From Lolliginicoccus suaedae (GTDB lineage: Bacteria; Actinomycetota; Actinomycetes; Mycobacteriales; Mycobacteriaceae), in contig NZ_VSSO01000002.1 of assembly GCF_008312885.1 (NCBI RefSeq), positions 124,001 to 188,000 of the forward strand: 64,000 bases of DNA. Direction: 5' to 3'. The position numbers and the translations under genes are program-made. The notes under the pieces were generated by a model. It did no database searches. It was given only the letters and a program-made list of their open reading frames with translations, and was not told the origin of the DNA. Shown here piece after piece: positions 52,599-61,433 of this stretch. Positions within the stretch are counted from its first letter, which is position 1. Every line of letters begins with the position of its first letter.

Positions 52599-53171
52599 TC
52601 AGCGCCGCCGGGTCATCGAGACCACCGTGACGATGGCTCCGATGAGCAGCACGATGATCGCTCCGATCAGGAACGGCCAGACTGGCATGGAGGAGTCGCC
52701 AGCATCGGGACCACCGCTGTCGGGCAAGCCGCTCGAGGCGTCGGTCTCCTGCGTCGGCTCCGCGGGCCCGGCCTCGTTGCTGCTGCCGTTGAACGTGAAC
52801 TCGACGGTCCCGCTCACGGGATGGCTATCGGCGGAGATCACCCGGTAGGCGATCGTGTAGGTGCCCGACGGCCCGAGGTCGCGCACGGAGACGAACGCTG
52901 ATGAGTCGTCGACCCGCACATCATCGAGCGACCACCGGGATCCGTCCGGGCCCGTCACCGTGACCGCAGCGAATGCCTCCTGCAGCGGCTCGTTGAACGT
53001 CACTCGAACCTGCCCGGGGGAGGCATCGAGGCTCGCCCCGGCAGCAGGATCGGACTCGACCAGAGCGGCATGAGCGGAGGCGACCGCGGGCACGAGCACG
53101 CCGAGGGACAGCAGCGCAGCGATCATGGCCAAGGCCGCGCGCAACGAGAACGGGGAACGCATGGAAAGCAT
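52599..53171 (-). CDS. copC: CopC-family copper-binding protein, secreted and membrane-anchored
   Basis: A 190-residue protein with a signal peptide (SLRAALAMIAALLSLGVLVPAVASA) cut before HAALVESDPAAGASLDASPGQVRVTFNEPL. The new N-terminal His and the ADSHPVSG His are CopC copper ligands. A Pro/Asp/Ser linker and a C-terminal span (VWPFLIGAIIVLLIGAIVTVVSM) anchor it outside the cell. ATG 53171 is preferred, with AAGGA 6 bases upstream. The CopD partner is not adjacent, so function is periplasmic or surface copper handling by inference. Confidence 0.9.
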   Translation of the reverse strand: MLSMRSPFSLRAALAMIAALLSLGVLVPAVASAHAALVESDPAAGASLDASPGQVRVTFNEPLQEAFAAVTVTGPDGSRWSLDDVRVDDSSAFVSVRDLGPSGTYTIAYRVISADSHPVSGTVEFTFNGSSNEAGPAEPTQETDASSGLPDSGGPDAGDSSMPVWPFLIGAIIVLLIGAIVTVVSMTRRR

Positions 53172-53313
53172 CGGGTCCTTCCCTGGAAAGCGATATGGCG
53201 CACTGCCCCGCGGGCCTGGCAGGCAAGCGAGGAACAATCCCACCCCTGAGTACCATGCCGCGGGGAGGCGCGCCACATCACCGCCCTGGAGGGGGTGACC
53301 AGTGCAGGAAGAA

Positions 53314-53988
53314 CTACCGGACGCCCAGGCGGGCAAGCAGATCCGCCTCGATGCCATCAAGCTCGGTGGCGATGGCCTGGTGAGCCGCGCGACGGCGGGC
53401 AGGAGCCATCCGCTCCGCGGCGCGCACCGCGGTATTCAGCTCGTCGAGCCGCGTCCGGATCGCCTCGGTGAACTGCTTGACCTCAGCGTTCTTGGGATCA
53501 CGATCATGGACCTCCCGCGTGGAGGCCTCCGCGCCGGCGATCCGGGCGCCGAGCTTCGCGCCATAGCCCGTGAACTTGCCGAGCTCCTCCACCGGAACGC
53601 CGTAATTGCGAGCACGCCGGGTGTCGAGGTAGCCACGGGCCGTGGTCACGCCGCGATACACCACCGGAACGAGGACAGGAGCAAGGATCCGCGTCACGCC
53701 CACGATCCGCTTGGCACGATTCACCGTCAGCTTTCCTTCCGCAGCGGCCTTGGCGTTCTGCTCGGCGACCTTCAGCTCATTCTCCGAGACCTTCATCTGG
53801 GCCTTCTCGGCACGCTTGCGCGCCTTATCGTCCTGCTTGGCCAGCTTGCGCTCGAGCTTCATGGCCCGAGCGGAATTGCGGGAATCATTGCGCGCGGCCA
53901 GCCGTGCCTCGGTCTTGGCCTTGGCCTTGAGAGCCTTGGCCTCCGCCTTGCGTGTAGCGCGACTGGGTTTCTTGCTGAACAAACCCAT
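53314..53988 (-). CDS. Lys/Ala/Arg-rich coiled-coil protein (DUF6474-like)
   Basis: A 224-residue basic protein: MGLFSKKPSRATRKAEAKALKAKAKTEARLAARNDSRNSARAMKLERKLAKQDDKARKRAEKAQMKVSE... Residues 10-90 are one long charged helix. Then follow GKLTVNRAKRIVGVTRILAPVLVPVVYRGVTTARGYLDTRRARNYGVPVEELGKFTGYGAKLGARIAG and a C-terminal helical region. This plan matches actinobacterial DUF6474 from memory. The function is unknown. GGAGGAAA precedes the ATG at 53988. Confidence 0.78.
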   Translation of the reverse strand: MGLFSKKPSRATRKAEAKALKAKAKTEARLAARNDSRNSARAMKLERKLAKQDDKARKRAEKAQMKVSENELKVAEQNAKAAAEGKLTVNRAKRIVGVTRILAPVLVPVVYRGVTTARGYLDTRRARNYGVPVEELGKFTGYGAKLGARIAGAEASTREVHDRDPKNAEVKQFTEAIRTRLDELNTAVRAAERMAPARRRAAHQAIATELDGIEADLLARLGVR

Positions 53989-54091
53989 CCGAGTTTCCTC
54001 CCTCATGGCGGCGTGATCCGTGGTGCTCGCCGGTGGACGATCAGTGACCATATTCGCTTCTACCCTAGGACAGGGAATAGGGTTCGTCATC

Positions 54092-55768
54092 GTGAACCCG
54101 CAGTCTGGTGTCCGCGTCCTGCTTGATGCGAGCGTTGTTTCCCGATGCCGCCACCGAGTACACCTTGACGCCGCCGCTGCTCGGGCAGGAATGAACGAAT
54201 TGACACGCCGCCCTGTTCCCGCGGGCGTGCTGCAGCGGCAGGAGGCGGCCGCGCTGCACCGGCGAACAGTTCGCGCGATGATGACCGCCCACCACCACCA
54301 GGGCTGGACCACCATCGATCCGGACCAATCGATGCGCGAGCGCGCCAGCGATACCCTTGCCGCCTGCGAGGCAGGCTTCCACTGGATCTGGGGAGCAGTG
54401 CTGCCCGTCGACGAGCACGGTCGCCGTGGCGGGGCCGAACTGCTGGTCAAGGACGCCAGTGGCACGGGATACATCCCCATCATCGTCGTCAACCACAAGG
54501 TCACCGACCCCGGGCGTGGCGCGCTGACATCACCGGTCACCGCGTTCGATCCGCGACCCGACCCGCGCCGAAGGATACGCAGCCAGCCACGGGACCTGTT
54601 CCGGCTCGCGCACCTCTACCGCATCCTCGAATCGACCGGGATCGCCGCGCCGCGCGCCATCGGCGGCGTCATCGGCTACGACGCGGACTGCATCCTCGTC
54701 CATGATCTCGCCCGCGAGGCCCCCGGATACGGTCGCAGCGTGCTCGCCGAGTACGACCAGCGCCTCGCCGACCGCCGCGACATCGTCACCGGCCAGGCCC
54801 CCACCGCCCCGGACCGCATCGGGGAATGCAAGATGTGCGAGTGGTGGCCGCACTGCAAGGCCCAGCTCGAGGAGCACCACGACGTATCCCTAGTAGTCAA
54901 CGGCGCCCAGGCCACGATCCTGCGCGAGGCCGGCATCCAGACGATCGACGCGCTCGCCAGCACGAGCACGACCGCGCCCGCGGCATGGCATGGGGTGCCG
55001 TTCGAGCATGTCCAGGTCTTTGCCCGCTCCTGGCTCCATGAGATCCCCCTGATCCGGATGGTCGCGCGCCCCGAGGTCCGCCGCGCGGACATCGAGGTCG
55101 ATATCGACATGGAGAGCTACCAGGACCACGGCGCCTACCTCTGGGGAACGCTGCTCACCGAGCAGGGGAGCGAGCCTCGATACCGGCCATTCGTCACCTG
55201 GGACCCGCTGCCCACCCGCGACGAGGGCCGCGTCTTCGCCGAGTTCTGGGACTGGCTGACCAGCATCCGGCGCGACGCCGCGCAGCGGGGACAGACCTTC
55301 GCGGCCTACTGCTACTCGAAGAACGCGGAGAACCGCTGGCTGCTGGAGTCCGCGCAACGCTTCCGAGGCATGAACGGCATGCCCTCGGTCGCGGAGGTCA
55401 CCCGCTTCATCAAGTCCGAGGAATGGGTCGACATGCTCGATGCCGTGCAGGAGCAATTCCTGTGCCCCCACGGCCGTGGCCTCAAGAAAGTCGCCCCGGT
55501 CGCGGGATTCTCCTGGCACGACGCGGAAGCCAGCGGCGAGGCATCGATGAGCTGGTACCGCGATGCTGTCGGCTTCGAGGGCGGTGACCCGGTGCCCGAG
55601 CAGCGGAAGCGGATCCTGCGCTACAACGAGGACGACGTCTGGGCCACGCGCGTGCTCCGCGAGTGGATGGACTCCCCGAGGGTGCAGGAGGCGCCCACCG
55701 TGGACGAGCTCAACGAGCGCTACCAGGCCGAGCTCGGCGGCGACGGCGGGCGGGATCAGTCCCGGTAG
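54092..55768 (+). CDS. TM0106-type RecB-like nuclease
   Basis: A 558-residue protein of the TM0106/RecB-like family: an N-terminal RecB-nuclease-like part (LLDASVVSRCRHRVHLD, ...IPIIVVNHKV...), a cysteine-containing CKMCEWWPHC cluster, and a C-terminal RNase H-like region (ADIEVDIDMESYQDHGAYLWGTLL..., AYCYSKNAENRWLLESA, RYNEDDVWATRVLREW). The typical role is DNA or RNA nuclease in repair; the substrate is unknown. The start is uncertain: GTG 54092 precedes NPQSGVRVLLDAS; an ORF back to 54020 is possible. Confidence 0.82.
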   Translation: MNPQSGVRVLLDASVVSRCRHRVHLDAAAARAGMNELTRRPVPAGVLQRQEAAALHRRTVRAMMTAHHHQGWTTIDPDQSMRERASDTLAACEAGFHWIWGAVLPVDEHGRRGGAELLVKDASGTGYIPIIVVNHKVTDPGRGALTSPVTAFDPRPDPRRRIRSQPRDLFRLAHLYRILESTGIAAPRAIGGVIGYDADCILVHDLAREAPGYGRSVLAEYDQRLADRRDIVTGQAPTAPDRIGECKMCEWWPHCKAQLEEHHDVSLVVNGAQATILREAGIQTIDALASTSTTAPAAWHGVPFEHVQVFARSWLHEIPLIRMVARPEVRRADIEVDIDMESYQDHGAYLWGTLLTEQGSEPRYRPFVTWDPLPTRDEGRVFAEFWDWLTSIRRDAAQRGQTFAAYCYSKNAENRWLLESAQRFRGMNGMPSVAEVTRFIKSEEWVDMLDAVQEQFLCPHGRGLKKVAPVAGFSWHDAEASGEASMSWYRDAVGFEGGDPVPEQRKRILRYNEDDVWATRVLREWMDSPRVQEAPTVDELNERYQAELGGDGGRDQSR

Positions 55769-55792
55769 GTGCCGTGGGCCAGGCTGCCACCG

Positions 55793-55842
55793 CAAACGCG
55801 ATAGAAGTGGCGAAAATCCCAGGTCGGCTTCTATCGCGTTTG
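55793..55842. repeat. Dispersed inverted repeat CAAACGCGATAGAA, copy 2
   Basis: CAAACGCGATAGAAG (55793-55807) and CTTCTATCGCGTTTG (55828-55842) pair over 15 bases with a 20-base loop. It is the second copy of the element at 44.8 kb; the arms are identical and the loops unrelated. It lies in the gap between the RecB-like gene (rightward) and a secreted hydrolase gene (leftward). Confidence 0.88.
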
Positions 55843-55913
55843 ACGGTTTCCGGTGCTTTTGCCGCGCGCTGTCTCTGGGAGCCGAGAGCTGGCCCCGCTT
55901 GCGCGCAGATCGG

Positions 55914-56723
55914 TCAGCGGATGCTGCTGGCCGCGTCGACGATCACCTCGGCGACCACATCGGGGCGGGAGATATGGATAGCGTGCGCGCCATCGACCTC
56001 CGTGACGGTAGAACCGGCCCGCTCGGCCATGACGCGCTGGGCGCGGGTGGGTACCGCCATGTCCTGGCGGGGGATCACATACCAGCTAGGCACGGATTGC
56101 CACGCGGCGTGGGTGGCGGGCTCGAGGTTGGCGGTGAGGGCGAACGATCGCTGGTTCTCGGCGAGCTCGCGCGCTTGCTGCTCGGGCAGGTCGGCGGCGA
56201 ATGCCTCGCGGAACCGGTCCGGGTCGATGACGAGATCGATGTTGGCGCCGAGCAGGTTGGTGTCGTCGGTGACGATGCGGGGCTGCACTACAGGCGGCAG
56301 GAGCTTGCCCTCGGGATAGCGGATCGGATCGATGGTGAGCTGCGCGGGCTCCCCGGCCTGTGGCGCGATGCCCGCCACGTAGACGAGCGCCTCGACGCTG
56401 GGATGGGTGGTATTGGTGATGACGACCCCGCCGTAGGAATGACCGGCGAGCACGACCGGACCATCAATGGTGTCGAGGGCCGCATTGAGCGCGGCAGTGT
56501 CATGCGCCGGGCCGCGCAGGGGATTGTTGACCGCGACCGTGCGATAGCCGCTGTCTCTCAGCCTATCCTCGACGGCAGACCAGCTCGTCTTGTCGGAGAA
56601 GGCTCCGTGGACGAGCACCACAGTCGGTGGTGCCTGCGCAGCGCTGATGGCGGGGATGCCCGCGAGGGTCGCGATGGCAGCGAGAAGTGCTACCAGGAGG
56701 CTCGTGGCGCGGCGTGCGATCAT
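55914..56723 (-). CDS. Secreted alpha/beta hydrolase
   Basis: A 269-residue protein with a signal peptide (ATSLLVALLAAIATLAGIPAISAAQA) and an alpha/beta-hydrolase domain: PPTVVLVHGAFSDKTSW, nucleophile elbow VLAGHSYGGVVI (Ser about 95), and the C-terminal GAHAIHISRPDVV histidine. It resembles the EstA-like/YDL-type small esterase group. The substrate is unknown. GGGAG lies upstream of the ATG. Its neighbours are the RecB-like nuclease gene (convergent) and cbtA (same strand, upstream). Confidence 0.86.
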   Translation of the reverse strand: MIARRATSLLVALLAAIATLAGIPAISAAQAPPTVVLVHGAFSDKTSWSAVEDRLRDSGYRTVAVNNPLRGPAHDTAALNAALDTIDGPVVLAGHSYGGVVITNTTHPSVEALVYVAGIAPQAGEPAQLTIDPIRYPEGKLLPPVVQPRIVTDDTNLLGANIDLVIDPDRFREAFAADLPEQQARELAENQRSFALTANLEPATHAAWQSVPSWYVIPRQDMAVPTRAQRVMAERAGSTVTEVDGAHAIHISRPDVVAEVIVDAASSIR

Positions 56724-56837
56724 CGGGGTAGCTCCCCATCCTCGAGAGTTCTGTGACCTGATTCACACTACCGGCGCGTGGCTCGGTGCGCATCCGGCCA
56801 CTGGGCCGGACCTTGGCGCCTGGCCCAGCCTGGCCCG

Positions 56838-57629
56838 CTAGTCGAGCGCGGCTCGCTGCGCCGCACGCTCGCTGAGCAGCGCGAACGCCGCCCCGAGGAC
56901 CAGCCACAACGTCCCCTGCACGAGCAGCGAGGACATCCGGAAGTCCCACAGCAGGCTCGCGGGGAACTCAGCGCCCACCTCGTCGACGGCGGGCAGCACG
57001 ATATAGCCAGTGGTCACCACGGCGAGGAAGGCTGCGATCGATGCCAGGGCGTGCAACTCGCGCCCGGTCCGCGCTGGAACCCAGGAGCGCGCGAGGATTC
57101 CCGCGCCGATGGCAATGAGCCCCACCAGGACGATCCCGCACCACAGCAGCGTCCGCTCGGTGATCGTCGCTGGATCACCGACGGCCGGTGGGTTGGCGGG
57201 ATACTTGAAGAACGGCACTGCTTCGAGCGCGAGCCAGCCGCACCCTGCGATCGCGAGCACCAGCGCCGGGCCGCTCAGCGCGACGCGTCGGCGGGAATGG
57301 TGGGCGATCACCGCGACGATGGCACCAAGCGCCATTCCGGCAAGGGTGGTGGCGAGGAACAGGCCGAGCTTCTGCCCGGCACGGCTGACCAGCGCGTCCT
57401 CGCCGTGATCGTGGGACGCGCCATCCGTGTGGGCAGCAGCCTCCTCGATGGCGATGGCCGCATCGATCAGAGGCTCCCCGACGAGGAACGCCACGGCCCC
57501 CGCAGCGATCCCGGCGATCACGCCAGCGGCGAGGCCGCGCAGGACCAGGGTGCCCAGCGATCCCTGCAGGGGGCGCGGAGCTTCGCCAGCGTCCTGGGTG
57601 GTCGCGTGGTGGTTCTCGGTCAGTGGCAT
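56838..57629 (-). CDS. cbtA: CbtA family cobalt transporter subunit
   Basis: A 263-residue membrane protein of the CbtA family, about six spans: LVLRGLAAGVIAGIAAGAVAFLVGEPLIDAAIAIEEAAAHTDGASHDHGEDALVSRAGQKLGLFLATTLAGMALGAIVAVIA... A His/Asp-rich loop (HTDGASHDHGED) lies after the first span, and the conserved FPASLLWDFRMSSLLVQGTLW end is present. CbtA works with CbtB in cobalt uptake for cobalamin. The start lies within cbtB, so translation is coupled. Confidence 0.93.
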   Translation of the reverse strand: MPLTENHHATTQDAGEAPRPLQGSLGTLVLRGLAAGVIAGIAAGAVAFLVGEPLIDAAIAIEEAAAHTDGASHDHGEDALVSRAGQKLGLFLATTLAGMALGAIVAVIAHHSRRRVALSGPALVLAIAGCGWLALEAVPFFKYPANPPAVGDPATITERTLLWCGIVLVGLIAIGAGILARSWVPARTGRELHALASIAAFLAVVTTGYIVLPAVDEVGAEFPASLLWDFRMSSLLVQGTLWLVLGAAFALLSERAAQRAALD

Positions 57630-57814
57630 GGCACGCCCATCAGGTGGCGGCCGTCGTGCATCAGCTCGTGCATGAGCATTCCGGTGCCGGTGAGGGCGCC
57701 TTGCTCGAAGGCAACGATGTAGAGCACGAGGGCCGCGCCAGCCATGATGGCGAGGGCGAGCAGCGCGGCGCGCACCGCATGGGTGCTGGCGCGGGGCGTG
57801 GACTGGATGGTCAT
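57620..57814 (-). CDS. cbtB: CbtB cobalt transporter small subunit
   Basis: A 64-residue protein with one membrane span (VRAALLALAIMAGAALVLYIVAF) and a metal-binding C-terminus with several His: HELMHDGRHLMGVPCH. Such His-rich tails bind Co2+ (or Ni2+) in the CbtB family. It overlaps cbtA by 10 bp. AGGAGGAA precedes the ATG at 57814. It is the first gene behind the cobalamin riboswitch. Confidence 0.93.
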   Translation of the reverse strand: MTIQSTPRASTHAVRAALLALAIMAGAALVLYIVAFEQGALTGTGMLMHELMHDGRHLMGVPCH

Positions 57815-57860
57815 GTGTTCCTCCTGGGATCGTCGCGTCCCAATCGCGGATGGTGACCGG

Positions 57861-57958
57861 CATTGCCGAGGTCTGGGCTTCCCCGCGTGGCCAGCGTGGC
57901 TGGCAGCGGGGTCACAGTGGCGCGACCGCCCCGGAGTTCCACCGGGTTCCCGGCAATG
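57861..57958 (-). promoter_or_regulatory. Cobalamin riboswitch upstream of cbtBA
   Basis: On the leftward transcript the sequence shows the B12 aptamer core: GGGAACCCGGTGGAACTCCG, GGGGC...CGCCACTGTGA and the B12 box region GAAGCCCAGACCTCGGCAA. A closing helix CATTGCCG / CGGCAATG (57951-57958 with 57861-57868) brackets it. It lies 46 bp upstream of cbtB and only 22 bp after the ilvD stop. When cobalamin is plentiful it should lower cbtBA expression. Confidence 0.88.
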
Positions 57959-57979
57959 TCGATAGGTGCAGCTCGAATA

Positions 57980-59686
57980 CTAGCCGCACACCGCCCCGTA
58001 GGATGCCGGGCCCACCAGCTTGGCGTACTTGGCGAGCACGCCACGCGTGTAGCGCGGGGGCAGCGGCGCCCATCCTTCCTTGCGCTGGGCGAGCTCGGCC
58101 TCGTCGACCATCAGGTCGAGGTGCCCGTTGGCGACATCGAGGCGGATCTGGTCGCCATCCTGGACGAACGCGATCGGTCCGGCATCGACGGACTCGGGGG
58201 CGATGTGGCCCACGCAGAGCCCGGTGGTGCCCCCGGAGAACCGGCCGTCAGTGATGAGAAGGACATCCTTGCCAAGCCCGGCGCCCTTGATGGCACCGGT
58301 GATCGCGAGCATCTCCCGCATGCCGGGCCCGCCCTTGGGGCCCTCGTAGCGGATCACGACGACATCGCCGGCGGTGATGGTGCCGTCCTCGAGGGCGTCG
58401 AGAGCCGCACGCTCGCGCTCGAACACGCGCGCGGTGCCGATGAAGACGTCGGTGTCGAAGCCGGCGGACTTGACGACGGCGCCGCCCGGTGCGAGGGAGC
58501 CGTGGAGGATGGTGATGCCGCCGGTGGGGTGGATGGGCTTGCCGATGGCGCGGAGCACCTTGCCATCGGGGTCGGGCGGGCGGATCCCGGCGAGGTTCTC
58601 TGCCACGGTCTTGCCGGTGACGGTCAGGCAGTCCCCGTGCAGCAGGCCCGCGTCGAGCAGGGCCTTCATCACGACAGGCACGCCGCCGATCTTGTCGATG
58701 TCGGTCATGACGTACTGGCCGAACGGCTTGACGTCGGCGAGGTGGGGGACGGTGCGGCCGATGCGCGCGAAGTCATCGAGGGTGAGCTCGACCTGGGCCT
58801 CGTTGGCGATGGCGAGCAGGTGCAGCACGGCGTTGGTGGAGCCGCCGAGCGCCATGACCACGGCGACGGAGTTCTCGAGCGCTTCCTTGGTGAGGATGTC
58901 CTTGGTGGTGATGCCGCGGCGCAGCATGTTCACCACGGCCTCGCCGGACCGGCGGGCGAATCCGTCGCGGCGCCGGTCGGTGGCGGGCGGTGCCGCGCTG
59001 CCGGGAAGCGACATGCCCATCGCCTCGGCGGCGCTAGCCATGGTGTTGGCGGTGTACATGCCACCGCAGGCGCCCTCGCCGGGGCAGATGGCCCGCTCGA
59101 TGGCGTCGACGTCCTCGCGGCTCATCAGGCCGCGCGAGCATGCGCCGACGGCCTCGAAGGCGTCGATGATCGTGACTTCCTTCTCCGTGCCGTCGGAGAG
59201 CTTGACCCAGCCCGGCAGGATCGATCCGGCGTAGAGGAACACCGAGGCGAGCTCGAGGCGGGCCGCGGCCATGAGCATTCCGGGCAGCGACTTGTCGCAG
59301 CCGGCGAGCAGCACCGAGCCGTCGAGCCGCTCGGCGCTCATCACGGTCTCGACGCTATCGGCGATGATCTCGCGGGAGACCAGCGAGAAGTGCATGCCCT
59401 CGTGGCCCATGGAGATGCCGTCGGAGACCGAGATCGTGCCGAACTCCATCGGGTAGCCCCCGGCGGAGTACACCCCATCCTTCGAGGCCTTCGCGAGGCG
59501 ATCGAGGGAGAGGTTGCACGGGGTGATCTCGTTCCAGGAGGAGGCCACGCCGATCTGCGGCTTGGTGAAATCGTCGTCGGACATCCCGACGGCGCGGAGC
59601 ATGCCGCGCGCGGCAGCCCGTTCCAGTCCGTCGGTCACGTCGCGGCTGCGCGGCTTGATGTCGACCTCGTCGCTGTTCGTCGTCAT
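57980..59686 (-). CDS. ilvD: Dihydroxy-acid dehydratase
   Basis: IlvD dehydrates 2,3-dihydroxy acids to 2-oxo acids in the valine, isoleucine and leucine pathways, using an Fe-S cluster. The 568-residue protein has the cluster cysteines in [11 protein letters not shown] (about 50), [10 protein letters not shown] and [16 protein letters not shown], and the substrate region [10 protein letters not shown] and [30 protein letters not shown] precedes the ATG at 59686. The length is typical. Confidence 0.96.
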   Translation of the reverse strand: MTTNSDEVDIKPRSRDVTDGLERAAARGMLRAVGMSDDDFTKPQIGVASSWNEITPCNLSLDRLAKASKDGVYSAGGYPMEFGTISVSDGISMGHEGMHFSLVSREIIADSVETVMSAERLDGSVLLAGCDKSLPGMLMAAARLELASVFLYAGSILPGWVKLSDGTEKEVTIIDAFEAVGACSRGLMSREDVDAIERAICPGEGACGGMYTANTMASAAEAMGMSLPGSAAPPATDRRRDGFARRSGEAVVNMLRRGITTKDILTKEALENSVAVVMALGGSTNAVLHLLAIANEAQVELTLDDFARIGRTVPHLADVKPFGQYVMTDIDKIGGVPVVMKALLDAGLLHGDCLTVTGKTVAENLAGIRPPDPDGKVLRAIGKPIHPTGGITILHGSLAPGGAVVKSAGFDTDVFIGTARVFERERAALDALEDGTITAGDVVVIRYEGPKGGPGMREMLAITGAIKGAGLGKDVLLITDGRFSGGTTGLCVGHIAPESVDAGPIAFVQDGDQIRLDVANGHLDLMVDEAELAQRKEGWAPLPPRYTRGVLAKYAKLVGPASYGAVCG

Positions 59687-59739
59687 CGGTACTCCTCGGC
59701 GGTGCTCGTGCGGGGTCACTATTCGTTGCCCATTGTTCT

Positions 59740-59795
59740 CCCCGGCCCTGTGGCGCATGCAACAGGGGTCTGCTGCAGCGCATCCGGGGCCGGGG
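59740..59795 (-). terminator. Inverted repeat between the SDR gene and ilvD
   Basis: CCCCGGCCC (59740-59748) pairs with GGGCCGGGG (59787-59795) around a 38-base loop that contains a weaker inner repeat. It lies in the 129-bp gap between the SDR gene and ilvD, both leftward. It could terminate SDR transcription or act in the ilvD leader. Confidence 0.4.
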
Positions 59796-59815
59796 GACAG
59801 GGGCGGGCCCGTCGG

Positions 59816-60580
59816 CTAGCGGGGGGCCATGCGCAGCGCGCCATCCATGCGGATGGTCTCGCCGTTGAGGTAGTCATGCTCGACGATCATTCGCGCGAGC
59901 TGGGCGAACTCCGCGGGCTGGGCGAGCCGCTTGGGGAAGGGCACGCCCTCGCTGAGGCCGAGCCGGTACTCCTCGGTGACCCCGGCGAGCATGGGGGTAT
60001 CGACGATGCCTGGGGCGATGGTGTTGACCCGGATGCCGAACTGGGCGAGGTCGCGCGCGGCAGGCACGGTCATGCCATGCACGCCGCCCTTCGAGGCGCT
60101 GTAGGCGATCTGGCCGATCTGTCCCTCGAACGCCGCGACCGACGCGGTGTTGATGATGACGCCGCGCTGGCCATGCTCGTCGACCGGCTCGGTCTTCGCG
60201 ATCGCCTCGGCCGCGAGCCGCATCACGTTGAACGTGCCGAGCAGGTTCACGGTGATCACTGTGCGGAACAGCTCGAGATCGTGCGGTCCGTGCTTGGAGA
60301 GGATTCGTCCGGCCCAGCCGACACCGGCGCAGTTGACGGCGATGCGCAGCGGCTCGCTGCCCGCCTCGACCTGCTCGATCGCTGCCTTTACCTCGGTATC
60401 GCTGGTGACGTCGGTCGCGATGAGCGTGATGCCGGCGGGGGCCGCGCCGGCCCGCTCGATCGACGTGGCGAGATCGAGGCCGTAGACCGTGGCGCCGGCT
60501 TCGACGAGGGCGGCGGCGGTGGCGGCACCGAGGCCTGATGCCGCGCCAGTGACGATGGCGGCGCTTCCGGAGATGTTCAC
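59816..60580 (-). CDS. Short-chain dehydrogenase (3-hydroxyacyl-CoA dehydrogenase type-2-like)
   Basis: A 254-residue SDR enzyme: NAD-binding AAIVTGAASGLGAATAAALVEAG, NCAGVGWAG (NNAG-type motif), catalytic Ser in TASVAAFEG and YSASKGG, and the C-terminal IAPGIVDTPM. It resembles human HSD17B10-like 3-hydroxyacyl-CoA dehydrogenases, so a fatty acid or branched-chain role is likely. GTG 60580 has AGGAAGGA upstream. It is leftward, the gene before ilvD. Confidence 0.88.
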   Translation of the reverse strand: MNISGSAAIVTGAASGLGAATAAALVEAGATVYGLDLATSIERAGAAPAGITLIATDVTSDTEVKAAIEQVEAGSEPLRIAVNCAGVGWAGRILSKHGPHDLELFRTVITVNLLGTFNVMRLAAEAIAKTEPVDEHGQRGVIINTASVAAFEGQIGQIAYSASKGGVHGMTVPAARDLAQFGIRVNTIAPGIVDTPMLAGVTEEYRLGLSEGVPFPKRLAQPAEFAQLARMIVEHDYLNGETIRMDGALRMAPR

Positions 60581-60659
60581 GGGGGAGTCCTTCCTGGCAG
60601 GGGAGCAGGCACGAATGCGTGACACGTTGTCTCTGCAAGAGCGTAGCGCGCGGTCGCTC

Positions 60660-61184
60660 CTAGGACGCGAGCAGCATCGCGAGCACGGCGGTGTCGGGGT
60701 CCTCGTTGGGGTCCACGCCGATCTTGTTGATCATGCTCGTCACGGTTCCCTCCATGTCGGCCTCGACCCATGACGCGCGGTGGTCGAGGCCGAGATCCGG
60801 GATCCCGGGCAGGAGCAAGCATCCGGAGGCGGCGGCGGCGCACTCCGGCAACGTCGGGCGGGTCTCGGAGGGCGGATGCAGCAGGAGCAGGGCCGGGGGC
60901 TGCTCGCCCGCGAAGGCGCCGGGGCGCACGGCATGCTTGCCGAGCACCGGGCCCACCGCGATCAGCAGTCCCACGGCGTTGGGGACCAGGCTCTCCGGGC
61001 GGTCCTCCCGGGCACCGAATACCATGGTCGTGGGCAGCAGCCCGGGCAGTGATGCGATGCGCACGGCGTGGATGAGCAACTGGGACCATTCCTTGGTGCT
61101 CTCGGGCCAGCGGCCACTGAGCAGGAATCCGCGCAGCGTGCCATTCTGCTCGAACGGAGACATCTCGACCGATCCTGGGAACAC
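60660..61184 (-). CDS. Conserved-looking protein of unknown function
   Basis: A 174-residue soluble protein: MSPFEQNGTLRGFLLSGRWPESTKEWSQLLIHAVRIASLPGLLPTTMVFGAREDRPESLVPNAVGLLIAVGPVLG..., then a Pro/Leu-rich stretch ALLLLHPPSETRPTLPECAAAASGCLLLPGIPDL, and a charged end MINKIGVDPNEDPDTAVLAMLLAS. The GTG at 61184 has AGGAGGT 7 bases upstream, so translation is well supported. I do not recognise the family and assign no role. It is upstream of and leftward with the SDR gene. Confidence 0.72.
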   Translation of the reverse strand: MFPGSVEMSPFEQNGTLRGFLLSGRWPESTKEWSQLLIHAVRIASLPGLLPTTMVFGAREDRPESLVPNAVGLLIAVGPVLGKHAVRPGAFAGEQPPALLLLHPPSETRPTLPECAAAASGCLLLPGIPDLGLDHRASWVEADMEGTVTSMINKIGVDPNEDPDTAVLAMLLAS

Positions 61185-61349
61185 GGCTCCACCTCCTGCC
61201 TGAGCCAGCAGCGCGGAACCGTGGTTGGCGCGCGCCCTGTGCTAGGACTATGAGCAATTATCCCGCTGGCACACAAGATTGGTCGAGTGCCAGTGAGTTC
61301 GTCCGAGTTCGTCGCTCGTACATGCGATGGACATGTGCTGGTGCCACAG

Positions 61350-61358
61350 TGTGGATAA
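61350..61358. promoter_or_regulatory. Perfect DnaA box upstream of mgtE
   Basis: TGTGGATAA (61350-61358), a perfect box on the bottom strand, lies 75 bp upstream of the mgtE start codon and 56 kb from oriC. Direct repeats GAGTTCGTC at 61295-61303 and 61305-61313 (10-bp period) and the inverted repeat CTGGCAC...GTGCCAG (61266-61293) are nearby. A regulatory meaning is unproven. Confidence 0.6.
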
Positions 61359-61433
61359 TTGTCCAGGGCGCAGGAACCTTGGACACAGGACCCGGAAGCC
61401 ATCCAGTCCTGGAACCGTGGAGAGGGGAGCCGA

